From assembly GCF_000520815.1 (NCBI RefSeq), contig NZ_ASRY01000313.1:1-44671 (forward strand): a stretch of DNA of 44,671 nucleotides, in the 5' to 3' direction. The stretch is from Paenibacillus maysiensis. Its GTDB lineage: Bacteria; Bacillota; Bacilli; Paenibacillales; Paenibacillaceae. Below the pieces are notes generated by a model, which worked only from the letters and a program-made list of their open reading frames with translations, did not search any database and was not told the origin of the DNA. The translations under genes and the position numbers were made by a program. Shown here in pieces: positions 17,320-25,634 of the stretch; the stretch's first letter is position 1; every line of letters begins with the position of its first letter.

Positions 17320-17410
17320 GCTGCACACCCCCATATTTCTGATAGAGATAATCATAACAGGCGGATCGCAGCTTGTCAGTAGAATCAGACGTTATAAACT
17401 TTACATGCAT
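17216..17410 (-). CDS. Possible small protein overlapping the start of the recombinase gene
   Basis: A 64-codon frame with an attractive ribosome binding site (GAGGTGAT six bases before ATG 17410). The first 30 residues (MHVKFITSDSTDKLRSACYD, then YLYQKYGG) look like real protein. The rest overlaps the recombinase gene in another frame and may be a run-on. Its start lies upstream of the recombinase promoter. By position it could be a recombination directionality factor, but nothing in the sequence proves this. Confidence 0.4.
   Translation of the reverse strand: MHVKFITSDSTDKLRSACYDYLYQKYGGVQRDRNLSTSINRRTSTHGIFDRLSDQRREEESRDR
17351..17379 (-). promoter_or_regulatory. Promoter of the recombinase gene
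   Basis: CTGACA (17374-17379) and TATGAT (17351-17356) on the minus strand are 17 bases apart, about 32 bases before the GTG at 17319. Further upstream, near 17425-17440, is the palindrome GCACATATGATGTGC, which contains CATATGAT, a six-of-eight match to a sigma-E -10 box. A mother-cell promoter there is only a possibility. Confidence 0.6.
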
Positions 17411-17460
17411 GTGTGCATCACCTCAGCACATCATATGTGCCGGGGGATTGTCCCTATAAC

Positions 17461-17483
17461 AAAAAAAGAGCCCCGAAGGGCTC
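17461..17483 (-). terminator. Late-operon terminator after the holin gene
   Basis: On the minus strand GAGCCC-TTCG-GGGCTC is followed by TTTTTTT. It separates the late operon from the recombinase gene. Confidence 0.9.
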
Positions 17484-17847
17484 AAGCAGACTTTTTCGTA
17501 TTTGCATTGTAATCTTGCACAGCCTTTTCGATCACGGCCCGTATCTCCTGTTCAGTTACATTCAAGCCCATTACACGCAATCTGCCAATCACATAGTCAA
17601 TGGCTTCCTGTAGTTTCTTATCTCCTTCGAAGTCCTTGAACACGGATTCAGCATAAGCAACCGCCTCAACGCCAACTTTGTGTAAAAACTCCCGGTCTTT
17701 AACAGACGTATTGGATACATAGTATTCAGTAGCCTTCTGCTGTGCCTTTTTAAGAGCACTTGTAGCAATCGTAGCCAATAGACCAATCAGTGCAGTTACG
17801 ATGGTTACCACGTACGGTTGAGCTGCTTCTATTAATTGTTCCTTCAT
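17482..17847 (-). CDS. Phage holin, LLH-type
   Basis: A 121-residue protein with one N-terminal membrane segment (YVVTIVTALIGLLATIATSAL, about residues 13-33). A charged soluble part with KVGVEAVAYAESVFKDFEGDKKLQ and IDYVIGRLRVMGLNVTEQEIRAVIEKAV is the pattern of the LLH (phage_holin_6) family, which permeabilises the membrane and releases the endolysin. GGAGCGATATACA precedes the ATG. It directly follows the amidase gene and is the last gene before the terminator. Confidence 0.85.
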   Translation of the reverse strand: MKEQLIEAAQPYVVTIVTALIGLLATIATSALKKAQQKATEYYVSNTSVKDREFLHKVGVEAVAYAESVFKDFEGDKKLQEAIDYVIGRLRVMGLNVTEQEIRAVIEKAVQDYNANTKKSA

Positions 17848-17865
17848 TGTATATCGCTCCTTTAA

Positions 17866-18747
17866 TTATAATTTAGGGAAAATATCTACCCGTTTAGGAT
17901 TTTTCTTGTCCCAGAAAATGCGTGCTCCAAGTGCTGCTGTAAGTGCGCGCACTGGCACATGACCGATGCCGTTGATGTTGACTGTTTCTACCGCAGCGCC
18001 GTTGATAGTAACCTTGCCGCCTGTATATCCGATCTTACCGCCAAGCATCTCACCGATTGGTCTGGATGGTACAAAGGTTGTATTGTTAATGCTGAATCCT
18101 GTAAAGTCCTGACCACCTACAATGACCTCCATTGTCGGGTATGGCGCTGTCTCGGCTGGTTTAGGTGTAACTGGTGCTGGTGTAGGCTTTGTATCGGGTC
18201 CCGTAAACGGTACGCCTACGTGAGCGCACAAGCCTTTTGCAATGGCTAGAGCAACATTGTTTTGAAAGTCGTTGTCAAAGAGCGTTGCTTCTTCCACCGC
18301 GTTGCTAATAAAGCCGACTTCAACCAGAACTGCATCCATTGTGGTAGATCGAATTACCTGGAAGTTACCATAAGCCACACCGCGATCTCTAAGCCCTGTA
18401 GCTGCTACCATATGTTTGTGTATGGTGTTGGCAAGGTTCTTGCTGGTAGGACGCATATAGTACGTCTCTGTGCCTGTTGCGTCCGGGTTGCTGCTACTGT
18501 TGGCATGGATGGATACAAAGGCATCTGCTCCAGCTTTGTTAGCGATGGATACGCGCTCTTTAAGCTCCAAAAACACGTCTGTACCGCGCGTAAGGATCAC
18601 CTTAAGTTCCGGATTGTCCTTTAGAAAAGCCTCAACCTTAATCGCCATAGTAAGGTTAAAATCCTTTTCCTTCTTGCCAGCAGGCCCAACTGCTCCCGGG
18701 TCCTTTGCTCCATGTCCTGCATCAATTACGATTATTTTTTTCGCCAT
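17866..18747 (-). CDS. Endolysin: N-acetylmuramoyl-L-alanine amidase with C-terminal stalk domain
   Basis: A 293-residue lysis enzyme. Amidase_3 domain, residues 1-175: IIVIDAGHGAKDPGAVGP (zinc His), RVSIANKAGADAFVSIHAN (zinc His) and VLVEVGFISN (catalytic Glu). A proline-rich linker (TKPTPAPVTPKPAETAP) is followed by a copper-amine-oxidase-N/stalk domain (FVPSRPIGEMLGGKI, GHVPVRALTAALGARIFWD), probably for wall binding. It cuts the amide bond between muramic acid and the stem peptide. The frame runs on upstream into the preceding small gene, but GGAGGG eight bases before ATG 18747 marks the start. Confidence 0.92.
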   Translation of the reverse strand: MAKKIIVIDAGHGAKDPGAVGPAGKKEKDFNLTMAIKVEAFLKDNPELKVILTRGTDVFLELKERVSIANKAGADAFVSIHANSSSNPDATGTETYYMRPTSKNLANTIHKHMVAATGLRDRGVAYGNFQVIRSTTMDAVLVEVGFISNAVEEATLFDNDFQNNVALAIAKGLCAHVGVPFTGPDTKPTPAPVTPKPAETAPYPTMEVIVGGQDFTGFSINNTTFVPSRPIGEMLGGKIGYTGGKVTINGAAVETVNINGIGHVPVRALTAALGARIFWDKKNPKRVDIFPKL

Positions 18748-19095
18748 CTCGTTGTCCCTCCAGTTGTTGGATTTGTCGGCATCTTGGGCATAGGTAGACG
18801 TCGCCCAGAATAATAAAAAGGGCCGTCTTGGCCCCCTCAGAAAGTTTGGCAAATCTTCGTTTGGCGTGTTCGCATCCCATTCAATCCCCACCTCCTGCAT
18901 TATTATATCTATCTTGGATTCCATCCGCATAATTCGTATATCTTGCTCCTCCGTCAGTAGCCAAGGAAGCCACTTCCGAAGCAGTCTTTTCACTTTCTTT
19001 TGCTTCAAGATCAAAAATATTATTCCGGCCGCCGTTGACAGCGAAAGCCCATTCTTGATGATCTGTTCTGCCGCGCTCACTATAAAGTCGTACAT
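18748..19095 (-). CDS. Small holin-like membrane protein, frame open into the endolysin gene
   Basis: The frame starts at ATG 19095 after GGCGGTGG and encodes one membrane helix (GLSLSTAAGIIFLILKQ) followed by basic KKVKRLLRKW and acidic residues (MESKIDIIMQEVGIEWD), a BhlA/holin-accessory layout. No stop occurs before the endolysin start, so a read-through product would be a 409-residue fusion. The coding-like part ends near NEDLPNF. One base out of phase lies a TGA followed at once by a terminator hairpin, so the original stop was probably there and was lost by an indel. Confidence 0.55.
18812..18838 (-). terminator. Hairpin terminator after the holin-like gene
   Basis: On the minus strand GGGCC-AAGAC-GGCCC is followed by TTTTTATTATT. 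It lies inside the open frame that links the holin-like protein and the endolysin, 65 bases before the endolysin start. Confidence 0.65.
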
Positions 19096-19222
19096 CTCTG
19101 TCCACCGCCGGGTATAAAAACTTGTCTCGTGCTGTCGGTCCGAGTAACCATAAAACCATATTCAAAAACTCTGGAGATACCGCACACTCTCGGCTATCAT
19201 CATCCAGCTCTATATACTCCAT
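18881..19222 (-). CDS. Doubtful small gene upstream of the lysis cassette
   Basis: ATG 19222 follows GGAGGTC. The first 40 or so residues (MEYIELDDDSRECAVSPEF, then LWLLGPTARDKFLYPAVDRD) look protein-like. The frame then overlaps the holin-like gene for over 200 bases, where that gene is the better candidate. The real product may be short, with its stop lost. Function unknown. Confidence 0.3.
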   Translation of the reverse strand: MEYIELDDDSRECAVSPEFLNMVLWLLGPTARDKFLYPAVDRDVRLYSERGRTDHQEWAFAVNGGRNNIFDLEAKESEKTASEVASLATDGGARYTNYADGIQDRYNNAGGGD

Positions 19223-19235
19223 AATGACCTCCATA

Positions 19236-19268
19236 AAGAAAAGGACCGCCAGATAATCCGGGGTCCTT
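19236..19268 (-). terminator. Terminator after the 1458-residue virion protein gene
   Basis: On the minus strand AAGGACC and GGTCCTT pair, with an inner CGG/TGG-type stem, followed by TTTTCTTT. Confidence 0.75.
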
Positions 19269-19320
19269 AATAAGGTGTGTAGTTAGTAATCATTACCACC
19301 AGTTGCCATATTGTAAACGG

Positions 19321-22300
19321 TTATTTAGCAGATAAATTGAATTCTTGCATAATCTGCTTACGCGCATTTTCGCTAGCTTTTTTAAGCGACTTTTCCATTT
19401 GCTTTGCCTTTTGCTCAGTTGTTCCACTAAGATTCCTAATTCTACGTGCTGTCTCTTCACCCTGAACCTGAGATAAGCGACTAAACTGCTCGCCTGTAAG
19501 CTTGTTACCCTTAAGTGTTTTACCCGGTACACGTGGAGCCAATGTTTCGTCTTCTGTTTCAGTGATCAGGTTAACCACTTCCTGAGCTTCGGGAGATAGT
19601 TTATAACGAGACGGGAACCCGGGATTTAGGAATATGTTAGTCAAGCTTGGATCTTGATAATTCCTTTGCTCTTGGCCTAAAGTGTCATATTTCTTAGGCA
19701 ACATTTCTGCCAATCCAGGTATCTTCGCCTGAGCTTTATTAATTGACTGTTCTAACTTATTAGGAGAATATGTTTCTCGTTTGCTGTTATCCTGCGTCTG
19801 CTTAATCTGATTTAATATAGTAGGAATAAACGACGACGGAATATCAGAAAGCACGTCAACGATTTTGTCAGTAGCTGTTTGACCAGCATAACCTGATGCA
19901 GCGTTAGCAAGGCCTTTCAAGACTGATTGTTGTTGCAGCGTATTTATACCACCAGCAAAGCTATTGTATCCAGCTGCTAGCGTTCCGAGAACTGGGCCTT
20001 CGTCTGCCTCTTTCTCATCTTTCACATTCTTGTTAATATTTGCTCCCATAGATATAGCGATGGATACAGGCTGCATCCAGTCATAGGTATACAAAAGGTC
20101 ACCCTCTTCTAGCTTCACATCAGAGTTAAATCCAGATTCCACAAAGCGACGCAATGCGGAAAGATTAACTTGATATTGTCCTTGACCCGCAGATTGTTGT
20201 AATGCTCTGATATCTTTATCTTTGCTAGCTTCACCTGTAATAATACCTTTGTCCATCAAGAAATATCCCATTCCCGTCATTCCAAATGTACCTACGATTG
20301 CACGTGACAAGGATAACATCATCTCTCTTGGATTAGACTCACCATAACGTAACCCTTTCATCAGTATATTAGCACTACGCATAAAACCAGCAGGACTATA
20401 TTCCAATGCTCTCATAAGGAGTGCCCCAGGAGTGTTAGGATATTTAATAACCAGGTCTCCAATACCAAAATCTTTGTTAAAGTTTAGTGCTTTCTTTGCT
20501 CCTGACAAAGTACGAGATATTGCATTTTTGTCTTGGAACGTTACGTATTTTCCGTACTGGTCGGCTATCTCCAATATATTTTGGTCGGCACGGTTAATAT
20601 AGTCTTGCACATATTCACGTGTTGGCTTAATGCCTTTGTTGATAGCTTCTAACGTGGCCATTTCTCCCAAAGTGTCATTATATGCTCTCATATATGCGGC
20701 ATTGTCAAAGCCACGCAAGGATGCTCCAAGGGTCTTTTCGAGATACGTTAAAGGATTGTACTTTCCTTTAAAAGCTTGTCCGTTCAGATCGTATTGCGTC
20801 TGCAAACCGTTTATATTAATACCTTTCCAACCAGCCTTCGCGCCTTCCATCCAGCTTTTCCAAAACTGACCTTGGTTATGGGTTCGGAATGTCACATACC
20901 TCTCTTTTCCAGTAATTTTAGAACGCAACATGTCAATAGGTGTAGCTAGAATTTTATTTAAGCGCTCCACACGATAGAACAATTCGTTACCCAAAACGTT
21001 TCTTACTTGTGTTTTAGGATTAAGTAACTGCGCCATTGTCTGAGCAGAACTTACTTTTTTCCAAAAACCCGGTTTGTCCAAGGATTGTAAAATTACTTGT
21101 AAATCCTGAGATGCAATACGTTTCGCATCTCCAGATAAACCAGATACTTTACGAGCCAGCACCAACAAAGATTCAGCCTCATTATCAGTTAAGTTTTTCT
21201 CACGTATAACCTTTTCCGTTAGTTTCTCAGCTTGGCTAATGGTATTCTGGCTCACCTTCTTAGCAGATAGTTCAAAAGCTTCCTTAGAGCGTGCATATAA
21301 TCCCTCTAGTGCTGGGCGAATCCCTTCGCCAAACTCTTTTACCATTTCTTCTGACCATTCCGAAAACTTAACTACATTTTTAGCCATCTTTGCAGCTCCG
21401 ACAATAGCCTGATCAGCCCATACATCCAAAGGCAATGAACTAATTTGAATGCCGCGTGCACGCAGCCGTTCCCGTGCTGCTGCTTCCTGTGCATCCAGAA
21501 ACTTAACTACATTATCGCGCACACGCTTATCTTTCATAGCTGGTGGTCTACGTGGTGGTGTTGGTTTAACCTTTCGACTGGATTCTTTTACGAACTGTTT
21601 GGATTCCTTGATAAAACGGGATAGTTGATCCAATTCAACATCATTCAGCTTTTCGCCAGCCTTAGCACGTTTCAAGATATCTACCACATCATTAGCCAAA
21701 CCCTTAACACCAGTCATACGTTGCGTAGTCTCTGCTAGATCGGTCATTTTCGCTGCCATATCATCCGTTATTTTCACTTTTTCCGCTTTGGTAGGCAACT
21801 TCTCATTAACGCTGTTAGCAAGCTTCTGAGCACGCACCAGCACGCCTTCTGGAGTTAATCGTTCAAATAAGGAAAGGGCTTGGATGGACTGTCCGGCATT
21901 GGTTGCTTCTTCTGCTACTTTATTAGCAACATTGACTGCCATTTCATAATTTTTCTGCTGGTTATAATGGTCAATAAGTCGTTGAGCCGTTGCTGCTTTT
22001 TCCGCAGTGAAACGAGATTCACCCAGAACATAATTAGTTGCCTCGTTTACATCCTGAGTCAGTCGGCGGTTAGCCTGCTGAACTGTTTCTGCGTTTGTAA
22101 TAGGTCGATATGTGGAGTCAAGACGTTCCGAAAACTCAGCTGGTGTTTTCTCAGACTGTCGTAACGTGCTGGCGAATCCACGCTCTACTGATCCGTCTTG
22201 GTTGATAATCTGTGCTTGGCGTTCATTAAGTCGCGAACCTCCCGGTGCTTCTGTAATATCGGAAACACGATTAATAGGAGGTTCATTAACGGCGTTCAAT

Positions 22301-23697
22301 TTTGCGTTAGCTGCATCTATTCTTGCCTGCCGCACTCTCATGAATTCAGGTACGGAAGGATCGTTTATATTAAAGTTTTGCTGGCGGTTAATAGATGATT
22401 CATTCACTCGTTGAACTGGTTCGCGACTTGCACCCGGACGCGCCCCCACACGTTGCAAAGGGGTAGGTGCTTCACCAACAAAAGTGGAATTACGGCCTGC
22501 TGGAAGTCCTAACGGTTCCGGTGCCCAGTCTGTAGGGTTTACAATAGCATCGTCCCCACGCGCTAAACTAGAACGCTGTCCGGCCTGTGCCATGCGTTGA
22601 TCACCACGACCAAGAGGTAAAGCTAATGTGTCCGCGCTTTGTGTCGCTGTATTACCTCTTCCCCTACCCAATGCTGCCCGTCCTGCGGCTCCCGCGCCTC
22701 TTATGAGCAAATCGCCGCCTGCTCCAAAAGCCGCCCCTAAACCTGCATTGTGCAGCATTTCCTGTCCGGACGTTTGATCTTGGTTGATTCCAATAGCTGT
22801 ATTTCCAATAGCACCAGCAGCGGCCCCACTGAGAGCACCACGGGTAAAGCGGTCCGCTGTCCCGGCACTTACTCCCGGGATTCTAGCGGCTTGTCTGCTA
22901 ATTGTATTTGTAAGGGCGTTCCCGGCGCGTGTAGCGAGCACGCCTTCAGCGGCTTCCAGCGGTCCAGTCAGCAAGTTTTGTCCCTTAACACCCGGAGCAG
23001 CAGGGTTAAATGCTAAACCGAACACACCGCCTACATTACCTGCATAGTCCGCTATTTTATCCGCTGTGGCGTTGCCTGTTGTGGTGTTGTAATACGGCTT
23101 ATCACCTACAACCATACCACCGCCAGTACCAAAAGCGCGGTTTATGAAGTTGCCCGTATCTGTGTTTGACATTATACCAGTACCCCATTCAGCTAATGGC
23201 TGGAGCGGCTTGAGATATGGATTCTTGGCAACAGTATTTTTGATTTCTTGCATTCGCTGATCGTACTCAGACGTAGGACTAACATCTACGCCTGTATACT
23301 GTTTGTACGTTTTAATGGCTTTAGGATCGCCCATAGCAGCACGTGCAAAGGTACTGTTCTCTATATAACCGGGACCAATAATTAGCGCAGGCGGTAGCTT
23401 GAGACGGTTCTTTTCTCGGTTAGCTGCCTGTCGTTGCATTTCTTGCCCGGCGTAGTTCAAACCTTTGTTTGCAAAGTCCCTCACAGCCGGGTTGTTCAGG
23501 GTGTTTTTTACGGTATTTGTCACATTGTCTAGTAAAGTGGGAGGTGAAATATCGGCAGTACGATTTCGCACAGCCGCGAATTCACTTTCCGCATTACCGC
23601 CAACAAGATTGGGATTACTTGCACGGGCCAACACTCTGGCTCTGGCATCGGCTCCTTGTTTTTTTCGATTTCGCACTGCGTCAAATTCGCTTGCCAT
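19321..23697 (-). CDS. Very large virion (ejection/internal) protein, 1458 residues
   Basis: The largest gene of the window and the last structural gene before lysis. The N-terminus carries a short duplication (SEFDAVRNR at residue 3, SEFAAVRNR at 38). Gly/Ala-rich segments follow (LSGAAAGAIGNTAIG, GLGAAFGAGGDLLIRGAGAAGRAALGRG, about residues 290-345), then long helical, charged stretches (550-850) and a hydrophobic C-terminal third (AIVGTFGMTGMGYFLMDKGI). Large multi-helical proteins of this kind next to the tail genes are ejection or internal virion proteins in podoviruses. The C-terminal part recalls the LPD38 region of phage polyvalent proteins. AGAGGTGATTAT precedes the ATG. Enzymatic activity not recognised. 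Confidence 0.7.
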   Translation of the reverse strand: MASEFDAVRNRKKQGADARARVLARASNPNLVGGNAESEFAAVRNRTADISPPTLLDNVTNTVKNTLNNPAVRDFANKGLNYAGQEMQRQAANREKNRLKLPPALIIGPGYIENSTFARAAMGDPKAIKTYKQYTGVDVSPTSEYDQRMQEIKNTVAKNPYLKPLQPLAEWGTGIMSNTDTGNFINRAFGTGGGMVVGDKPYYNTTTGNATADKIADYAGNVGGVFGLAFNPAAPGVKGQNLLTGPLEAAEGVLATRAGNALTNTISRQAARIPGVSAGTADRFTRGALSGAAAGAIGNTAIGINQDQTSGQEMLHNAGLGAAFGAGGDLLIRGAGAAGRAALGRGRGNTATQSADTLALPLGRGDQRMAQAGQRSSLARGDDAIVNPTDWAPEPLGLPAGRNSTFVGEAPTPLQRVGARPGASREPVQRVNESSINRQQNFNINDPSVPEFMRVRQARIDAANAKLNAVNEPPINRVSDITEAPGGSRLNERQAQIINQDGSVERGFASTLRQSEKTPAEFSERLDSTYRPITNAETVQQANRRLTQDVNEATNYVLGESRFTAEKAATAQRLIDHYNQQKNYEMAVNVANKVAEEATNAGQSIQALSLFERLTPEGVLVRAQKLANSVNEKLPTKAEKVKITDDMAAKMTDLAETTQRMTGVKGLANDVVDILKRAKAGEKLNDVELDQLSRFIKESKQFVKESSRKVKPTPPRRPPAMKDKRVRDNVVKFLDAQEAAARERLRARGIQISSLPLDVWADQAIVGAAKMAKNVVKFSEWSEEMVKEFGEGIRPALEGLYARSKEAFELSAKKVSQNTISQAEKLTEKVIREKNLTDNEAESLLVLARKVSGLSGDAKRIASQDLQVILQSLDKPGFWKKVSSAQTMAQLLNPKTQVRNVLGNELFYRVERLNKILATPIDMLRSKITGKERYVTFRTHNQGQFWKSWMEGAKAGWKGININGLQTQYDLNGQAFKGKYNPLTYLEKTLGASLRGFDNAAYMRAYNDTLGEMATLEAINKGIKPTREYVQDYINRADQNILEIADQYGKYVTFQDKNAISRTLSGAKKALNFNKDFGIGDLVIKYPNTPGALLMRALEYSPAGFMRSANILMKGLRYGESNPREMMLSLSRAIVGTFGMTGMGYFLMDKGIITGEASKDKDIRALQQSAGQGQYQVNLSALRRFVESGFNSDVKLEEGDLLYTYDWMQPVSIAISMGANINKNVKDEKEADEGPVLGTLAAGYNSFAGGINTLQQQSVLKGLANAASGYAGQTATDKIVDVLSDIPSSFIPTILNQIKQTQDNSKRETYSPNKLEQSINKAQAKIPGLAEMLPKKYDTLGQEQRNYQDPSLTNIFLNPGFPSRYKLSPEAQEVVNLITETEDETLAPRVPGKTLKGNKLTGEQFSRLSQVQGEETARRIRNLSGTTEQKAKQMEKSLKKASENARKQIMQEFNLSAK

Positions 23698-23701
23698 ATA
23701 A

Positions 23702-24118
23702 TCACCTCTTGAACATACTGTAATATTTTGATACGCCGCCTACCCAATTGCTATTAAGGTTAGTAGGATCATTGCCTGCCCCAACAGGTGCATATTTTCG
23801 CTGAATCTGCGGAATGGTGGTAAGACCCTTGTCGATATAATTACGTTTCAAATTGGACGCCATTTTATCAATGCCATCCTGTAAACTATTGAAGTTCATA
23901 AGACCATTCTTGCCCATCATGCCGCCAACGTTATTTCGATTTTTAACGGCTTTACTACTGCCATTGCCTGTTTCATGTACTGCTATGGCTGCTAATAAAG
24001 CCGGATCGATACCGTATTTTTTCCCAGCTTGTACAAATACATCGCCAGACCCTTTAAGAGCACCACTCAGAGTTTTATTTAATGCTGCCCCACTAGCCGT
24101 AGCTGTGGGGCTAGTCAG
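23702..24118 (-). CDS. Peptidoglycan hydrolase (glucosaminidase/lysozyme-like) domain, probably expressed by -1 frameshift
   Basis: A 138-codon frame ending four bases before the 1458-residue gene. It encodes a complete lysozyme-like domain: DVFVQAGKKYGIDPALLAAI, then VHETGNGSS (catalytic Glu candidate), NRNNVGGM, FNSLQDGIDKMASNLKRNYI and GLTTIPQIQRKYAPVGAGND. No ATG, GTG or TTG with a ribosome binding site opens it: the first ATG (MMGKNG) lies in the middle of the domain. The frame enters from CTG 24118, overlapping the stop of the 499-residue gene at a canonical slippery site. The expected product is a 637-residue fusion with the domain at the C-terminus, degrading the wall during genome delivery. 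Confidence 0.75.
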   Translation of the reverse strand: MTSPTATASGAALNKTLSGALKGSGDVFVQAGKKYGIDPALLAAIAVHETGNGSSKAVKNRNNVGGMMGKNGLMNFNSLQDGIDKMASNLKRNYIDKGLTTIPQIQRKYAPVGAGNDPTNLNSNWVGGVSKYYSMFKR

Positions 24119-24124
24119 TTTCCC
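24087..24124 (-). promoter_or_regulatory. Candidate programmed -1 ribosomal frameshift signal
   Basis: On the minus strand the zero-frame codons TCG GGA AAC TGA contain the slippery heptamer G GGA AAC (24124-24118), with the stop directly after it. Six bases on (TGACTA) begins a stem GCCCCAC (24111-24105) paired with GTGGGGC (24093-24087). Inside it a second stem AGC/GCT is capped by TACG, a very stable C(UACG)G tetraloop, with a single bulged A. Slippage by -1 re-reads GGG AAA CTG and enters the hydrolase frame. The lambda tail G-GT site is GGGAAAG. Confidence 0.75.
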
Positions 24125-25614
24125 GAGTATAGCTTCTTGAATTTATCAATTTCCGCTTTTTGCATACCGAGAGACGAAAGAATTTGCCGAGTTTCAGTGT
24201 CACTCAGGCCAGCATCGACAACATTCTGGAACATCTCTTGACGTTTGCTTGCATCCGTGGTTATCTTCGTACCTTCTTTGACGCTATCACCGTCTGCATT
24301 TTTACCATAGATAGGAACCGAGTATAGTCCTTGCATGCTTTGCAGAACTTGGTTAGCTGTCAGGCCGCCAGACGCACCACTTGGATTAGCTTGTCTATAA
24401 TCCAGATCAGCCCATTGCCGCGCGTTATCGTCCGACTGTAGCGCAAGTGTGGCTTGACGGTAGGCTGTGTTATTCCGCTCTTGCAAACTCTGTAGAGCAT
24501 AATTCATGCCGAACTGGCTAACATCCCGGTCAAAGACAGCTTGCCATTGCTTGTCTGTAATAGCGTCCCGCGCCACTTGATAAGCAAAGTTTTGATCATA
24601 TTGACGTACACCTTGGTTATACTGTGCTGTTTGTAGGTTCTGCGTAAATGCTTGACCCTGTGCTGCTAGATCCTGCTGTTGTGCTTGCAGAGTGCGGATA
24701 CCCGGGTTAACAGCACGTGCCGCTGTTGAATTTACATTGGCTGCATATGCGTTAGGGTTAACGCCTAGAGAAAGGAGTTGCGCCCGTAATCCATCAGCCC
24801 GTGCGCTTAACTGTGCCCGTTGTTGGGCTGTTATTCCTTTTACTTCTCCTTGTTGCTTTAGTCCTATAATCTCATCAATGATTGGTTGCGCACCTTCTGG
24901 CGTCCAACTGCCCGTCATTTGGGCTTCCGTCACGCGGTTTCCGAATCCACGCTGATCCTCACCTTGGTACATCTGCGCCAGTGTTCCCATGTTGGCCAGT
25001 TGCTGTTGCTCCTGCGCTTGCTGGTTTTGATAGCGTTGGTAGGCTTGGCTGACTAGTGCTGGCACGACTTCCGTTTCTACGCGTCCCATTTGATCGGCTG
25101 CAATTTCGTCTGAACGATCGGAAGTAATGGTACTATTCAAAATTCCGCGACGGTTCATTTCAGCCATTGTCTGATTGGTGCCCGTTTTAATGTTGGCCTG
25201 CGCCCGTTGTAGAGCTGCCTGATACTCTGGATCGCTCTTAACGTCATAGCTGAATGGTGTAGACTGTTTGGTAGCTATCTGTTTCATTAGCCCCATCAGC
25301 TCTGATCCTTGTTGAGTGTTAGCGCTAGTGGTGTTAACTGGCTTAAATGGCGCTGCCGTTGGCTGTGCCTGCGTGGTTGTCGGCGACTTGTACCCGAGGT
25401 TGGTGGTCAGGTATTTTTGTTGTGCCGATGTATCCAAACCAGCGGCCTGCCGTTTCTGTATGACCTGTAAGGCTCGCTGTGTCTCGTTCTGCTTGTACGC
25501 GGCGTTACTGGATATATTGGATTGGTTCTGTGCAATCTTCTTCTTTAATACTCCCTCAGCCGTGTTATAGTTTGCGCCACCATTACCAATCTGTAATTGC
25601 TTAGTGACCGCCAT
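24115..25614 (-). CDS. Virion protein, 499 residues, Gln/Ala-rich (putative ejection/internal protein)
   Basis: A soluble, helical, glutamine-rich protein (NQQAQEQQQLANMGTLAQMY, RAQLSARADGLRAQLLSLG, TLQAQQQDLAAQGQAF) with no membrane segment. The region YDVKSDPEYQAALQRAQANI near 115 followed by MAEMNRRGIL is typical of phage structural proteins that precede internal lysozymes. It stops at TGA 24115 inside a frameshift signal, so two forms are expected: 499 residues, and 637 residues with a peptidoglycan hydrolase tail. Located between the stalk-domain gene and the very large virion protein. A ribosome binding site (AAAGGGGTGAAACT) precedes the ATG. Confidence 0.7.
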   Translation of the reverse strand: MAVTKQLQIGNGGANYNTAEGVLKKKIAQNQSNISSNAAYKQNETQRALQVIQKRQAAGLDTSAQQKYLTTNLGYKSPTTTQAQPTAAPFKPVNTTSANTQQGSELMGLMKQIATKQSTPFSYDVKSDPEYQAALQRAQANIKTGTNQTMAEMNRRGILNSTITSDRSDEIAADQMGRVETEVVPALVSQAYQRYQNQQAQEQQQLANMGTLAQMYQGEDQRGFGNRVTEAQMTGSWTPEGAQPIIDEIIGLKQQGEVKGITAQQRAQLSARADGLRAQLLSLGVNPNAYAANVNSTAARAVNPGIRTLQAQQQDLAAQGQAFTQNLQTAQYNQGVRQYDQNFAYQVARDAITDKQWQAVFDRDVSQFGMNYALQSLQERNNTAYRQATLALQSDDNARQWADLDYRQANPSGASGGLTANQVLQSMQGLYSVPIYGKNADGDSVKEGTKITTDASKRQEMFQNVVDAGLSDTETRQILSSLGMQKAEIDKFKKLYSGN

Positions 25615-25634
25615 AGTTTCACCCCTTTGGGCAT

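Noticed and set aside
17866..19095. A single 409-residue endolysin with a membrane anchor
   Set aside because: The amidase has its own ribosome binding site at ATG 18747, and a terminator hairpin lies inside the joined frame. Kept as an alternative only.
22112..22414. Plus-strand frames inside the 1458-residue gene
   Set aside because: Antisense shadows without ribosome binding sites; several similar ones in the late genes were dismissed in the same way.
23702..23920. The hydrolase as a stand-alone 72-codon gene starting at the ATG at 23920
   Set aside because: That ATG lies in the middle of the conserved domain; the catalytic HETG segment is upstream in the same frame, which continues to 24118 at the slippery site.
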